From contig JAQBPX010000037.1 of the NCBI GenBank assembly GCA_028287305.1, positions 1 through 64,000 of the forward strand: 64,000 nt of DNA. Reading direction: 5' to 3'. Shown piece by piece: positions 41,737-51,087 of this stretch. Made by a program: the position numbers and the translations under genes. The notes beneath the pieces are model-generated. The model saw nothing but the letters and a program-made list of their open reading frames with translations. It searched no databases and was not told the DNA's origin. Each line of letters starts with the position of its first letter. Position 1 is the stretch's first letter. The stretch comes from Gemmatimonadota bacterium (GTDB lineage: Bacteria > Gemmatimonadota > Gemmatimonadetes > Gemmatimonadales > Gemmatimonadaceae).

Positions 41737-43136
41737 TTCACCACGTCGGCCGCCGAATAGTGCAGGCGGCCGCGCGCGAAGGCGCCCATCGCCACCAGGT
41801 CGTCGCCACTCGTGAGGAGCGGGAGCTCGAGACCTTCCTCGCGAGACTGGCCCTGGCCGATGTTTGCCGTGAGCCCGTTGCACAGGCAGCGACGACCCAC
41901 CGTATCGGCGATGTCGCCACCCTTCGCCGCGTACTGGTCGGCTGGCTCGGCGGCACAACGGTAGCCGACGGTGCCACCCGGGGTGCGATACGCCGTGCGA
42001 AGGTAGCCGAGGTCGCAGTTGCGCTCGCGCCGGTCGTCCTGGCTTTCCAGGTCTCCCAGCTCCACCACCTTGAACGGATAGCCCGTGGGCGACGCGCGCG
42101 GATCGGTGCGCACCTTCACGCGGCCCGAGGCGATGCCGGCGAGCACCTGGCGCTTGAGCTCGGGGGTGAATCCGGATTCGTCGCAATAGGCGAAGAGCGT
42201 TCCCACCTGGATGCCCGCCGCGCCAACCGCGAGCGCGTCACGAAGTCCTTGTGGCGTGCCGGTGCCACCAGCGAGCCAGAATGGAAGGCCGAGGTCCCTG
42301 ATCTTCTCGAGGTCCACCACGTCGCGCTCGCCGTAGAGCGGCTCGCCGCTGGCAGAGAACCGGGGCTCGCCGCGGGGCGGCGCGTTGTGTCCCCCTGCGG
42401 TGGGCCCTTCGACCACGAATCCGTCCACGCTGCCCGTCGCCTTCCGGGCGAGGGTAGTCGCCAGCGAGCTGGCGGACACGATCGGGACGAAGCATGGACG
42501 CACGAGCCCGGGCTGGGAGCCGCGGAGATGATCGGCAGGATCGAACGCGATTTCGTCGGCTCGCGCGCCCGGGGCTCCCTCGACGTCGAGCTTCAGGCGC
42601 GCAACCCGGTGCTCCGCGAAGGCATCGAGCGCGCCCGGAATCTCGCGCGGAATGCCTGCGCCCATCAGCACGTAGTCCACGCCCGCGAGCATGGCGCCGT
42701 AGAGCGACAGCAGGTTGGGCAGCTGCACCTTCGTCAGCAGGTTCATCCCCACTGCCCCGTCGTGTCCCTCCTTCGCCAGCCACACCTCCACGAAGCTTCC
42801 CATCATGGTAGCCTGCTGGCGCGCGATGTTCACTCGCTGCCGGAACATCGGCAGCAGCTTGTACGGACGTTGGCCGCGCTCACCCGGTTCCAGGAAGTAT
42901 CGGTGTACCAGCTGCTCGCCCACCCCCGGTATCGGGAACGCGGCCATCGCGCGTCGCATGTGCCCGCCCTCGTCACCGTCCTGGAGCCGGCGAATCATCA
43001 CCGTGTCGATCGCGGTGCCGGAGACGACTCCCAGGTGCCCAAGGCGCGATACTGCGCGTGCCAGCTGCCAGCCGGACACGCCCACGCCCATGCCGCCCTG
43101 GATGATGCGAGGGTGCCGTTGATTGTGCATGCTCAC
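41703..43136 (-). CDS. Nitronate monooxygenase-like FMN protein
   Basis: A 477-residue TIM-barrel flavoprotein of the 2-nitropropane dioxygenase/nitronate monooxygenase family. The N-terminal segment PRIIQGGMGVGVSGWQLARAVSRLG binds FMN. GFVVEGPTAGGHNAPPRGE, LPFWLAGGTGTPQGLRDALAVGAAGIQVGTLFAYCDESG and a C-terminal cysteine-containing region GRRCLCNGLTANIGQG follow. It is longer than classical nitronate monooxygenases (about 330-380 residues), with an insertion near residues 60-110. The function could be oxidation of a nitronate or another enoyl-type substrate. It convergently overlaps the COX1-like gene by 34 bp. PhyH lies 86 bp upstream on the same strand. Confidence 0.8.
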   Translation of the reverse strand: MSMHNQRHPRIIQGGMGVGVSGWQLARAVSRLGHLGVVSGTAIDTVMIRRLQDGDEGGHMRRAMAAFPIPGVGEQLVHRYFLEPGERGQRPYKLLPMFRQRVNIARQQATMMGSFVEVWLAKEGHDGAVGMNLLTKVQLPNLLSLYGAMLAGVDYVLMGAGIPREIPGALDAFAEHRVARLKLDVEGAPGARADEIAFDPADHLRGSQPGLVRPCFVPIVSASSLATTLARKATGSVDGFVVEGPTAGGHNAPPRGEPRFSASGEPLYGERDVVDLEKIRDLGLPFWLAGGTGTPQGLRDALAVGAAGIQVGTLFAYCDESGFTPELKRQVLAGIASGRVKVRTDPRASPTGYPFKVVELGDLESQDDRRERNCDLGYLRTAYRTPGGTVGYRCAAEPADQYAAKGGDIADTVGRRCLCNGLTANIGQGQSREEGLELPLLTSGDDLVAMGAFARGRLHYSAADVVNYLEAMATTGT

Positions 43137-43222
43137 ATGATGAAATCATGCTGCCACGCACCGTGTCGGGCCCCTCACGGATCAGCGCCGGAATACTCCC
43201 GTCAGGAGTTCCCCTGCTTCCC

Positions 43223-44062
43223 TCACGCCTCGCCCATCATGAGCCCCTCGATGCTGTGCCCCTGTACGATGGGCTCCAGCGTCTCCACCACTCGGCAGGT
43301 GAGGTGCGCCTTCAACTCGTCCGGCAGCGCCTCGTAGTACGCGCGCGTGAACTGCAGGTCGTGTCGCTCGGCGTTGTTCGCATCCGATGAATCCGCGCCC
43401 AGCACGAGCACCGGGCGCGACTTCTGGGAGTGATTGGCGGTGCCGCGGTGTATCGTGAGCGCCGAGCGTGCGGACATGTCACCCAGGCTGGGCAACTTCC
43501 GCTGCGCACGTGCCTCGTACCGCTCATACAGCGCCTTCGGCGGAAACATCTCGTGCTCGAATCCCTCGGGCAGGTCCCACTGCGTACCGGGCGCGATCTC
43601 GAAGGGACCCATGTCCTCCGTCGTGTCCACCCCGGTGAGGTTGAACGCGAGCGAGTTCAGGCGACGACCGACCAGGGTCGCCGGAGGCGACGGAAAGTCG
43701 CGGTGCCACGGCTGGTTCACCGCGCCAGGTCCTGGCACGTCGAAGCCGATCTCGACGATCTTGTAGTCGGGTCCGAGCACCGCCGTGCACACCGCCACCA
43801 CCCACGGGTGCGTCGCGAGGTCCACGAAGCCACGCATCCGCTCGGGATGGATCTCCACGTAATAGCGCTTGGGGCCGCGCCCCACGGCGCCGCCGGGTCG
43901 CGCGAGCGCCTCCACGAACAGCTCGTCGATGTCCTCGCGCATCCGCTCGGCCCACTCGCGGGGAAACGCAGCCTTGTGACCGATGATGCCGTCGCCGTAG
44001 ATGCCACCCATGATGGCGGCGGTGTCGTAGGCGGCCGCGATCCCTGCACTCGTGACGGTCAT
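43223..44062 (-). CDS. Phytanoyl-CoA dioxygenase (PhyH) family protein
   Basis: A 279-residue Fe(II)/2-oxoglutarate oxygenase of the PhyH family. The iron triad is visible as WHRDF (His and Asp) and the later His in LTIHRGTANHSQKSRPVLVLG. An arginine (RPVLV) for 2-oxoglutarate follows. The start at 44062 overlaps the stop of the aldose epimerase gene (ATGA), so it is the last gene of the leftward sugar operon. The substrate is probably a small molecule derived from that pathway, not necessarily a CoA ester; this is inference. No signal peptide is seen. Confidence 0.85.
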   Translation of the reverse strand: MTVTSAGIAAAYDTAAIMGGIYGDGIIGHKAAFPREWAERMREDIDELFVEALARPGGAVGRGPKRYYVEIHPERMRGFVDLATHPWVVAVCTAVLGPDYKIVEIGFDVPGPGAVNQPWHRDFPSPPATLVGRRLNSLAFNLTGVDTTEDMGPFEIAPGTQWDLPEGFEHEMFPPKALYERYEARAQRKLPSLGDMSARSALTIHRGTANHSQKSRPVLVLGADSSDANNAERHDLQFTRAYYEALPDELKAHLTCRVVETLEPIVQGHSIEGLMMGEA

Positions 44063-45183
44063 TGCTCCTCCTGCCGACTGCGCGCGTCGCGGTCGGTGCC
44101 GAAGGTGAAGGTGGTGCGGCTGGCGTACTCATCGCCGGGGGCAAGCACGACGGAGGGAAACGACGGATGGTTCGGCGAGTCCGGATAGTGCTGGGTCTCC
44201 AGGCAGAACCCGCTGCGGTGCGCGTATCGCTGGCCTCCACGCCCCACGATGCTGCCATCCAGGAAGTTGCCGGAATAGAACTGGAGTCCCGGCTGGTCGG
44301 TGTGCACGCTGAGCGTCCGTCCGCTCACCGGATCGCAGGCGCGCGCGGCGTGCCGAAGTCCGTGCTCGATCGCCCCGGAGAGCACGAAGTTGTGGTCGTA
44401 GCCGCCCGCCAGTGCGAGCTGCTCGTCGGCGTCCCCGACTCGCTCGCCGATGGGGTGCGCACGCAGGAAGTCGAACGCTGAGCCGTGCACGGGCGCCATT
44501 GCACCCGTGGGAATCAACCCCGCGCCCACCGGAGAGTAATGCTCGGCGACGATGGCCAGTTCGTGCGACAGGATGTCGGTCGCGCGGGGGCCGGCGAGGT
44601 TGAAGTAGCTGTGCTGCGTGAGGTTCACCACCGTCGGCTGGTCGCAGGTTGCATGATAGTCCACTACGAGCGTGCCGCCTGCCGAGAGCAGGTACGTCAC
44701 GCTCGCCTGCAGGGTGCCCGGGTAGCCCGCATCGCCATCGGGGCTGGCCAGCTCGAGGCGGATGGCAGCGTCAGCGGCTGTCGTCAGCACGTGCCCGGTC
44801 CAGAGCTGCTTGTCGAACCCGACGAAGCCGCCGTGCAGGTGGTTGGGCCCGTCGTTCGTGTCGAGCTGATGCCCCACTCCGTCCAGCGTGAACCGGCCGC
44901 CGGCGATGCGGTTGGCGTGCCGGCCGATCACGGCTCCGAAGTACGGCGAGTGCCCGACGTAGCCGGCGAGCGCATCATGACCCAGCACCACGCTCTCACG
45001 GTGTCCGTCGCGATCGGGAGCGAGGATGTCGGTGATGATTGCGCCGTAGCTGATCGCGCGCACCTCGATGGCACCGGCCCGCAGCGTGAACTCCTCCACG
45101 ATTCGTCCATCGGGCATCACCCCATACGGGCGGCGCTGCACGCTTGCGCGCGCCGCGGGCGCAGCCTCAGGGGCACTCGCCAC
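44059..45183 (-). CDS. galM: Aldose 1-epimerase (galactose mutarotase)
   Basis: A 374-residue mutarotase that interconverts alpha and beta anomers of aldohexoses or pentoses. Substrate-binding and catalytic features are GRHANRIAGGRFTLDGVGHQLDTNDGPNHLHGG, the catalytic His in NLTQHSYFNLAG, and the catalytic Glu near the C-terminus in SGFCLETQHYPDSPNHPSFPS. The N-terminal 20 residues are Ala-rich but do not form a clear signal. It overlaps GH43 at its start by 17 bp and PhyH at its stop by 4 bp. It fits the processing of sugars released by the GH43 and GH2 enzymes. Confidence 0.92.
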   Translation of the reverse strand: MASAPEAAPAARASVQRRPYGVMPDGRIVEEFTLRAGAIEVRAISYGAIITDILAPDRDGHRESVVLGHDALAGYVGHSPYFGAVIGRHANRIAGGRFTLDGVGHQLDTNDGPNHLHGGFVGFDKQLWTGHVLTTAADAAIRLELASPDGDAGYPGTLQASVTYLLSAGGTLVVDYHATCDQPTVVNLTQHSYFNLAGPRATDILSHELAIVAEHYSPVGAGLIPTGAMAPVHGSAFDFLRAHPIGERVGDADEQLALAGGYDHNFVLSGAIEHGLRHAARACDPVSGRTLSVHTDQPGLQFYSGNFLDGSIVGRGGQRYAHRSGFCLETQHYPDSPNHPSFPSVVLAPGDEYASRTTFTFGTDRDARSRQEEQ

Positions 45184-46249
45184 TGGGCCTCGCCACCTTC
45201 TGCAGCGTGGGGGTCGGATCGCCGAACACGGGCGTGCCGCTCGCGCTCCACGTGAACTTCTGCATGCGCACCACCCGATCCCAGCCGGGAGCCTCGGCGA
45301 CCTTGGAGTGATAGACGATCCAGCTCTCGCTGTTGTCCTCCGACGTCGTGAAGCTCGCGTGTCCCACGCCGAACACGCCCGTGTTGCCGGTGAACACCGG
45401 ACCGGACTTCGTCCAGTTCGCCGCGTTGAGCGGGTCGGCAGCAGCCGACTGCAGGCGCAGCTGCCCGAGCCGGTATTCCTTGAGCCACGACTCGCGCGTG
45501 GAATAGAGCAGGAACACGTCGCTTCCGTGCTGCAGGAACTCGGGTCCTTCCTGCAGGTCGAGCTCAGTTCCCTTCTCCCAGCTCTCCGTGGGCGCGCTCA
45601 ACAGCACCCGGTTGGCGGAGATCGTGTACGGGTTCTCCATCGGCGCGATGTAGAGCATCTGCGGCGTACGATCGGTCGTCGCGTTCTTCGCCCACCCCGA
45701 CCACACCGCATATCGCCTGCTGCCCACCTGCGCGGTGGTGAGGTCGATCGCCCAGCGGTTGCCCTGTCCGGTGCCCACGCTGTCGCCCGTGTAGAGCATT
45801 CCCTTGTCCACGTACGGACCCATCGCGTCGCTTCCGGCCGACTGCAGCACGCCCGCATGCTGCGTGAGGTACGGCGGCCCGGACTCACCGCCGGCGTAGT
45901 ACACGTACCAGCGCCCGTCGATGTAGTGGAGCTCGGGCGCCCAGATATTCGTGTGATTCCACCCCGTGGCGGGCGCCGACCAGATCTGCGTCGGCGCCGC
46001 CACGACCACGTCCGTCAGCTTGCTGGACTTGGAGATCCAGATGCCGTCGTTGCGTGACTGGATGAAGTAGTACATCCCGTCCTGCCGCACGACCCAGGGG
46101 TCGGCACCGACGGCAACGGGATTCGTGAAGGTGCACTGCGCGGGCACCACCGGGTCGGAGGAGGAGGCACTGCCCCCTCCCCCGCAGCTCAACGCCGTGG
46201 CCGCCGAGAAGAGGCAGGCCGCGCCCAGCAGCTGTCCTGCAGTTCTCAT
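45167..46249 (-). CDS. GH43-family glycoside hydrolase lipoprotein (arabinanase-like)
   Basis: A 360-residue exported lipoprotein. The ATG at 46249 (MRTAGQLLGAACLF) yields a signal ending in lipobox ALSC, followed by a Gly/Ser linker. The five-bladed propeller features of GH43 are FTNPVAVGADPWVVRQDGMYY (catalytic base Asp), NIWAPELHYIDGRWYVYYAG, and ELDLQEGPEFLQHG (catalytic acid Glu). The likely substrates are arabinan or arabinose/xylose side chains, but galactose-active members exist. It lies 4 bp downstream of susD and overlaps galM by 17 bp. An alternative start 27 bp upstream would overlap susD. Confidence 0.85.
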   Translation of the reverse strand: MRTAGQLLGAACLFSAATALSCGGGGSASSSDPVVPAQCTFTNPVAVGADPWVVRQDGMYYFIQSRNDGIWISKSSKLTDVVVAAPTQIWSAPATGWNHTNIWAPELHYIDGRWYVYYAGGESGPPYLTQHAGVLQSAGSDAMGPYVDKGMLYTGDSVGTGQGNRWAIDLTTAQVGSRRYAVWSGWAKNATTDRTPQMLYIAPMENPYTISANRVLLSAPTESWEKGTELDLQEGPEFLQHGSDVFLLYSTRESWLKEYRLGQLRLQSAAADPLNAANWTKSGPVFTGNTGVFGVGHASFTTSEDNSESWIVYHSKVAEAPGWDRVVRMQKFTWSASGTPVFGDPTPTLQKVARPSGECP

Positions 46250-46253
46250 GCGA

Positions 46254-47786
46254 TCACCAGCCGGGGTTCTGTGCAACCTTGGAATTCAGGTTCCGCTCCG
46301 TCTGCGGAATGGGAAGCAGCTCGGACTTGCCGGTCGTGAAGGTGGAGAACTCCGCATCGCATCCGGCCAGGAAGGGCTCCGGGTTGCAGAGCGGCGAACC
46401 CACGTCGGCCTTCACCACCGACGACAACAGGTTGTAACGCTTGAGGTCCAGCCAGCGCTGCCCCTCGAGCCCGAACTCGAGCAGGCGTTCATGCAAGATC
46501 CGGTCGCGCATCGTCTGGCCGCTCAGCCCGGCGGGCAGCGGCGCCAGCTGCGCCCGTGCACGCACGCGGTTGATCAACGGATACGCCTCCGCAGTGCGAC
46601 CGAGGGCGTTGAGCGCCTCCGCCTGCATGAGCAGGACGTCGGCGTAGCGGATCACCCGATAGTTGATAGGCGCATCCCAGTCCTGGTCCACGTTCAGGTA
46701 GTACTCGCCGTACTTCTTGAAGTACAGCTCCTGGTCGCCCCCGTAACGCTGCACGTACGTCTGTCCGTAGACGTCGGTGCTCGTCGGCGAGAAGATCGTC
46801 ACGTCCCGACGGGGATCGATCCCCCCGGTGGTGGTCTTGTCGATGGAGAACTGGTCGAAGAACCAGCGGGTGGGGCGACCGTCGCAGTAGCCCGGTCCGC
46901 ACGCGCCGACCATCTTCGCGATGTTGAGCCCGCGCACGCCCGACGCCAGCTGCGAGCGATCGCTGAACTGCACCTCGAACACGGACTCCTTGTTGTTCTC
47001 CTGCATCGACGTGAAGTTGTCCGCGTAGTTCGGCATCAGGTCGTAGCCGGGAATCGCGATGACCTGCGCCAGCGACACCGCCGCTTCCGCGAACTTCTGC
47101 TGCTGCAGCTGCACCTTGCCCAGCAGCGCGAGCGCCGCACCCTTGGTCGCGCGACCGACGTCCGCACCGGCGTACGCGGGCGGCAACACTGCCGCCGCAT
47201 CGGTGAGGTCCTTCTCGATCTGCACGTACGTCTGCGCCGGCGTCACGGTGGCCGGCTGGTCCTGCGGGTTCGACGTGGTGACCTGCAGCGGCACGTTGCC
47301 GAACAGGTTCACCAGGTTGAAGTACAGCAGGCCGCGGATGAACTTCGCCTCGCCCACCACGCGGGCGCGCGTCGTGGCGTCCATGCTGATGCCCGGGACG
47401 TTGTCGATCACCTGGTTGGCGCGGAAGATCGCCTGGTAGTGATGGATGAACAGTTCCCGGTTCACCTCGAAGTCGTAGTCCCCCAGGGTGAACTTGTTGA
47501 AGTTCGACAGGTCCGCCCAGGGACTCGGGCTGCGACCCTCATCCGACCGGATGTCGAGCGCGAAGGCCAGCCAGCGGCCATACGTGCCGTTGTTGAGCAA
47601 TCCGTTGTAGGCCGAGTTCACTCCCTGGATCGCGTCCGTCTGGGTCTTCCAGAACGAGCCCGTGCTCGGCTGGTTCGGATTCGTGAGGTTGAGGTCCGTG
47701 CAGGCGGTGACCAGCACCGCGGCGCCGATGCCGAGCGCCGCGGCGCGGCGCATCGAGCGGAGCGCGCTCTGAAGTGGCGTGATCAT
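46254..47786 (-). CDS. susD: SusD/RagB-type glycan-binding outer-membrane lipoprotein
   Basis: A 510-residue lipoprotein with signal ending in VLVTAC. It is built mainly of tetratricopeptide-like helices. The conserved SusD features are DLNLTNPNQPSTGSFWKTQTDAIQGVNSAYNGLLN at the start, LFIHHYQAIFRANQVIDNVP, EAKFIRGLLYFNLVNLFGNVPL and YRVIRYADVLLMQAEALNALG with PLINRVRARA. The C-terminal part ends in QTERNLNSKVAQNPGW. It binds glycans at the cell surface and caps the SusC transporter encoded immediately upstream (4-bp overlap). GH43 follows after 4 bp. Confidence 0.95.
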   Translation of the reverse strand: MITPLQSALRSMRRAAALGIGAAVLVTACTDLNLTNPNQPSTGSFWKTQTDAIQGVNSAYNGLLNNGTYGRWLAFALDIRSDEGRSPSPWADLSNFNKFTLGDYDFEVNRELFIHHYQAIFRANQVIDNVPGISMDATTRARVVGEAKFIRGLLYFNLVNLFGNVPLQVTTSNPQDQPATVTPAQTYVQIEKDLTDAAAVLPPAYAGADVGRATKGAALALLGKVQLQQQKFAEAAVSLAQVIAIPGYDLMPNYADNFTSMQENNKESVFEVQFSDRSQLASGVRGLNIAKMVGACGPGYCDGRPTRWFFDQFSIDKTTTGGIDPRRDVTIFSPTSTDVYGQTYVQRYGGDQELYFKKYGEYYLNVDQDWDAPINYRVIRYADVLLMQAEALNALGRTAEAYPLINRVRARAQLAPLPAGLSGQTMRDRILHERLLEFGLEGQRWLDLKRYNLLSSVVKADVGSPLCNPEPFLAGCDAEFSTFTTGKSELLPIPQTERNLNSKVAQNPGW

Positions 47787-50700
47787 AGCCGGAAGTCCAG
47801 GCCGAAGGTGAACGAGCGAACGTTCGGATAGATGTACCCGTCATCGATGCCGCGGCCGAGCGGGCTGCCATAGCCGAGGATCTCCGGGTCCCATCCGCTG
47901 TACTTGGTGAAGGTGTGCAGGTTCTGGATGTTCATGTAGATACGCGGGCGCTGCGCACCGAGTCCGAGCCGGTCGGCATACCGGCCGGGGATCGTGTAGC
48001 CGAACATGAGGTTCTGGATCTTGAGGAAGGAGCCACTCTCGATCCAGCGATCCGAACGGAACGTCGCGTTCATCGCGCCGGCCGTGCCGACCACTGCGCG
48101 CGGCGTGGTGGTGCTGTGGTTCGTGGGGGTCCAGGGCTCGAGGCCGGCACGCGAGTTGTTCGCCGGGTCGTCCATGCGCTCCGTCCAGTACTTCACGGCG
48201 CTGAAGATCTTGAAGCCGGTGGCGCCGCGGAAGTTCAGCCCCCAGTCGAAGGAGCTCAGCTTGCCGTCGAGGAACAGGCCGCCGCTGAACTTCGGCACCC
48301 CATTGCCCGCGTTGTAGCGGTCGTCGTCGTTGATCAACCCGTCGCCATTGATGTCATTGAAGATCACGTCGCCCGGCTTGGCGTCCGGCTGCAGGATCCG
48401 GGTCGTGCCATTCGCGAGCTTGGTCACGTGCCCCGTGACGTCAGCGGCCGTCTGGAAGATGCCTGCCGTCTGCAACACGAAGAACTCGCCGATCGGCTGG
48501 CCGACCGATGTGCGCGCCACCTGCAGGTTGGGATCGTAGATCGGCTGGTTGCCGTTGCCGAGCTTGATCACTCGGCTCTTGGTGGTGGTGACGTTGAAGC
48601 TCGAGTTGAACGCCCAGCTGCGGTCGGTGAACCAGTGGTTCGCCATGCCCAGCTCGAATCCCCCATTGCGCACGGTGCCGGCATTCACCACCGGCGTTCC
48701 GCTCGCGCCCAGGCTCCACGGCAGCGGCGCGCCCACGAGCAATCCGTCCGACTGCGACACGTAGTAGTCGGCCGTGAGGGTCATGCGGTCCTGCATGAAG
48801 CCGAGGTCGACGCCGATGTCCGACTGGCGGTTGCTCTGCCAGCGGATGCTCGGATTGGCCAGCACGGTCTGCGTGGCGCCCGAGTTGATGGCGCCGCCGA
48901 AGGGGTAGTTCTGGTTGGACTGGATCGGCGCGGCGAACTGGTAGTCACCGATGTCCTGGTTGCCCAGCACGCCCGTGCTCGCGCGCAGCTTGAAGAACTC
49001 CGCGGTGCTGAGGAAGGGCACGCCCTTGTAGAATCCTTCCTCGCTCACCACCCAGCCCAGCGAGCCCGCGCCGAAGTTCGCGCAGCGGTTGGCGGGGGAG
49101 AAGCGCGACGAGCAGTCGTGACGCACGCTGGCCGTGGCCAGGTAGCGGCTGCGGTAGCTGTAGTTCGCGCGCAACAGGCTGGACTTGAGCGCCGACTGGA
49201 TGATCTCACCGCCGTTGTTCAGGTTGCTCGAGCTGCCGGCGTTGATGGTGGTGAGGTTCTCGTCGGTGAAGCCCTCGCGGTACGCGGTCAGGCGGTTGAG
49301 GTCCTGGCGCTGTTCCGTGTATCCCACCACGGCGTTGATGCGGTGGGCATCGTTCGCGAAGCTGTTGTCGTAGGTCACCAGGTTCTCGAACAGCAGCGAG
49401 GTGAAGCCGCTGCGATTCTCCGCCAGCGTCGCGACCGGCACGCTGCTCAGGTAGCGGATCTGCGCCACGCTGAAGAACTGGTTCGACAGGTAGTCGTCGT
49501 AGTTCATGCCTGCATTGAAGCGATAGTGCAGGTGCATCGGCAGCCGCGCGTCGGCGTAGGCCGTCCCGATGACCTGGTTCGAGCGCGCATTGTTGTGCTG
49601 CGCGCTCAGCTGGCCCACGGGGTTGGTGCCGTAGGTCGGGTTGGCTGTGTTGCCGTAGCCGAATCCACCCGGGTTGTTCGCGTCGTACACGGGGATCGTC
49701 GGCAGCATACGCAGCACGTCGATCATCGGGTAGCGACCGCCCGGCACGCCCTGGCGATCCGAGCGCGAGAGCGCGGCGTTCTCGCCGAAGGTGAAGATGC
49801 TGCGCTGCAGCTCCGAGTTCACGCGGAAGCTGTAGCGCCGGAATCCGGTGTTCATCATCGAGCCGCGCTGGTCCAGGAACCCGCCGCTCACCAGGTAGTT
49901 GCCGGTGGGGGTGCCGCTCGAGATCGAGAGGTTGTGGTCCTGGATCGCGCCACTCTGCAGCACCGCGTCCTGCCAGTCGGTGTTGATGCTCGACGCGGTC
50001 GTCGCGCCCGTGGGCGGCGTCTGTCCCGCGTTCGCGTAGCCCTGCAGCGTGAGCGCCTGCCACTGTGCCGTGTTCATCATGTCGAGCTTCTTCGGCACGC
50101 CCTGGTACCCATAGTACGAGCGCGCTTCCACCCGGCTCTCGCCATTGCGGCCGCGGCGCGTGCTGATCACGATCACGCCGTTCGCCGCCTGCGAGCCGTA
50201 CTGGGCGGACGCCGACGCGTCCTTGAGGACCTGGATGGACTCGATGTCGTCCGGGTTCAGGTTCGGGTTCTCGCTCATGTACATGCCGTCCACCACGTAG
50301 AGCGGCGAGACGGATCCGCTCACGAAGTTCTGTCCGCGCACGATGATCTGCGCCGGCCGGCCCGGCTCACCGGAGGACTGCACCTGCACGCCCGCGATGC
50401 GGCCATGCAGCGCCTCCTCGACGGTCGCGACCTTCTGGTCCTTGAGCTCATCGCCGCTCACTCCCGCCACGGCGTCGGAGACGTCGCGCCGCTGCTGGGT
50501 GGTGTAGCCGACGATGACCTGCGACGTGAGCGTGGTCGGCGCCGACACGAGCGAGAAGTTGGCGGTGGCGGACTGGCCATTCACCACCGTCACCGACTGG
50601 GTGCGGGGGTTGTAGCCGAGCCGCTGGACGCGGACGGTGTGCGTGCCATCGGGCACGCGGGCAATCACGTACCGGCCGTCGACGCCCGACGCCGCACCGG

Positions 50701-50914
50701 TGCGCTGGCCGGGAATGGAGACCTGGGCGCCGGCGACCGGCTGCCCGGCCTCATTGGTCACCATGCCGGTCACGGACCCGGTGGCTTGCGCCTGCGCCGT
50801 CGCGGGAAACGCGAAGGCCAGCAAGAGGCCGAGGCAGCTGACGGCCCGGGCGATCCGCGATGCGGATAGCGGGCGCAGGGCCACGGGGGGAAACTGCAGC
50901 GATGCATGAAGCAA
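47783..50914 (-). CDS. susC: SusC/RagA-type TonB-dependent outer-membrane transporter
   Basis: A 1043-residue transporter from a TTG at 50914, chosen because GGAGGG lies 7 nt upstream and the product has a clean signal ending FPATAQA. An in-frame ATG at 51085 gives an unlikely 57-residue extension. A carboxypeptidase-like domain (GMVTNEAGQPVAGAQVSIPG) precedes the plug (EEALHGRIAGVQVQSSGEPG, SPLYVVDGMYM, IQVLKDASASAQYGSQAANGVIVIST). The rest is a 22-strand barrel ending in an aromatic residue-rich FGLDFRL. It imports oligosaccharides with SusD, powered by TonB. It overlaps susD by 4 bp. The 173-bp upstream spacer to GH2 should hold its own promoter or leader. Confidence 0.95.
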   Translation of the reverse strand: MLHASLQFPPVALRPLSASRIARAVSCLGLLLAFAFPATAQAQATGSVTGMVTNEAGQPVAGAQVSIPGQRTGAASGVDGRYVIARVPDGTHTVRVQRLGYNPRTQSVTVVNGQSATANFSLVSAPTTLTSQVIVGYTTQQRRDVSDAVAGVSGDELKDQKVATVEEALHGRIAGVQVQSSGEPGRPAQIIVRGQNFVSGSVSPLYVVDGMYMSENPNLNPDDIESIQVLKDASASAQYGSQAANGVIVISTRRGRNGESRVEARSYYGYQGVPKKLDMMNTAQWQALTLQGYANAGQTPPTGATTASSINTDWQDAVLQSGAIQDHNLSISSGTPTGNYLVSGGFLDQRGSMMNTGFRRYSFRVNSELQRSIFTFGENAALSRSDRQGVPGGRYPMIDVLRMLPTIPVYDANNPGGFGYGNTANPTYGTNPVGQLSAQHNNARSNQVIGTAYADARLPMHLHYRFNAGMNYDDYLSNQFFSVAQIRYLSSVPVATLAENRSGFTSLLFENLVTYDNSFANDAHRINAVVGYTEQRQDLNRLTAYREGFTDENLTTINAGSSSNLNNGGEIIQSALKSSLLRANYSYRSRYLATASVRHDCSSRFSPANRCANFGAGSLGWVVSEEGFYKGVPFLSTAEFFKLRASTGVLGNQDIGDYQFAAPIQSNQNYPFGGAINSGATQTVLANPSIRWQSNRQSDIGVDLGFMQDRMTLTADYYVSQSDGLLVGAPLPWSLGASGTPVVNAGTVRNGGFELGMANHWFTDRSWAFNSSFNVTTTKSRVIKLGNGNQPIYDPNLQVARTSVGQPIGEFFVLQTAGIFQTAADVTGHVTKLANGTTRILQPDAKPGDVIFNDINGDGLINDDDRYNAGNGVPKFSGGLFLDGKLSSFDWGLNFRGATGFKIFSAVKYWTERMDDPANNSRAGLEPWTPTNHSTTTPRAVVGTAGAMNATFRSDRWIESGSFLKIQNLMFGYTIPGRYADRLGLGAQRPRIYMNIQNLHTFTKYSGWDPEILGYGSPLGRGIDDGYIYPNVRSFTFGLDFRL

Positions 50915-51087
50915 GGACGTGCCCTCCACGGAGACGGAGACTGGGGCGTCGCCGGAATCGGCGAGCGGCCCACGAGCGAACAGGGAGTGGTGTCGGGATC
51001 GTGCGGCACGGCGCGGTGGAGGTCGCACCCGGGTCCGGGATGCGCCGCGCACGTTCAGGTCGGCCCTGCTCTCGGGAGTTCGCATGG

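Noticed and set aside
47915-50869. 984-codon plus-strand frame opposite susC
   Set aside because: Arg/Ala/Val/His-rich shadow of the SusC coding strand; no recognisable domain, whereas SusC is certain.
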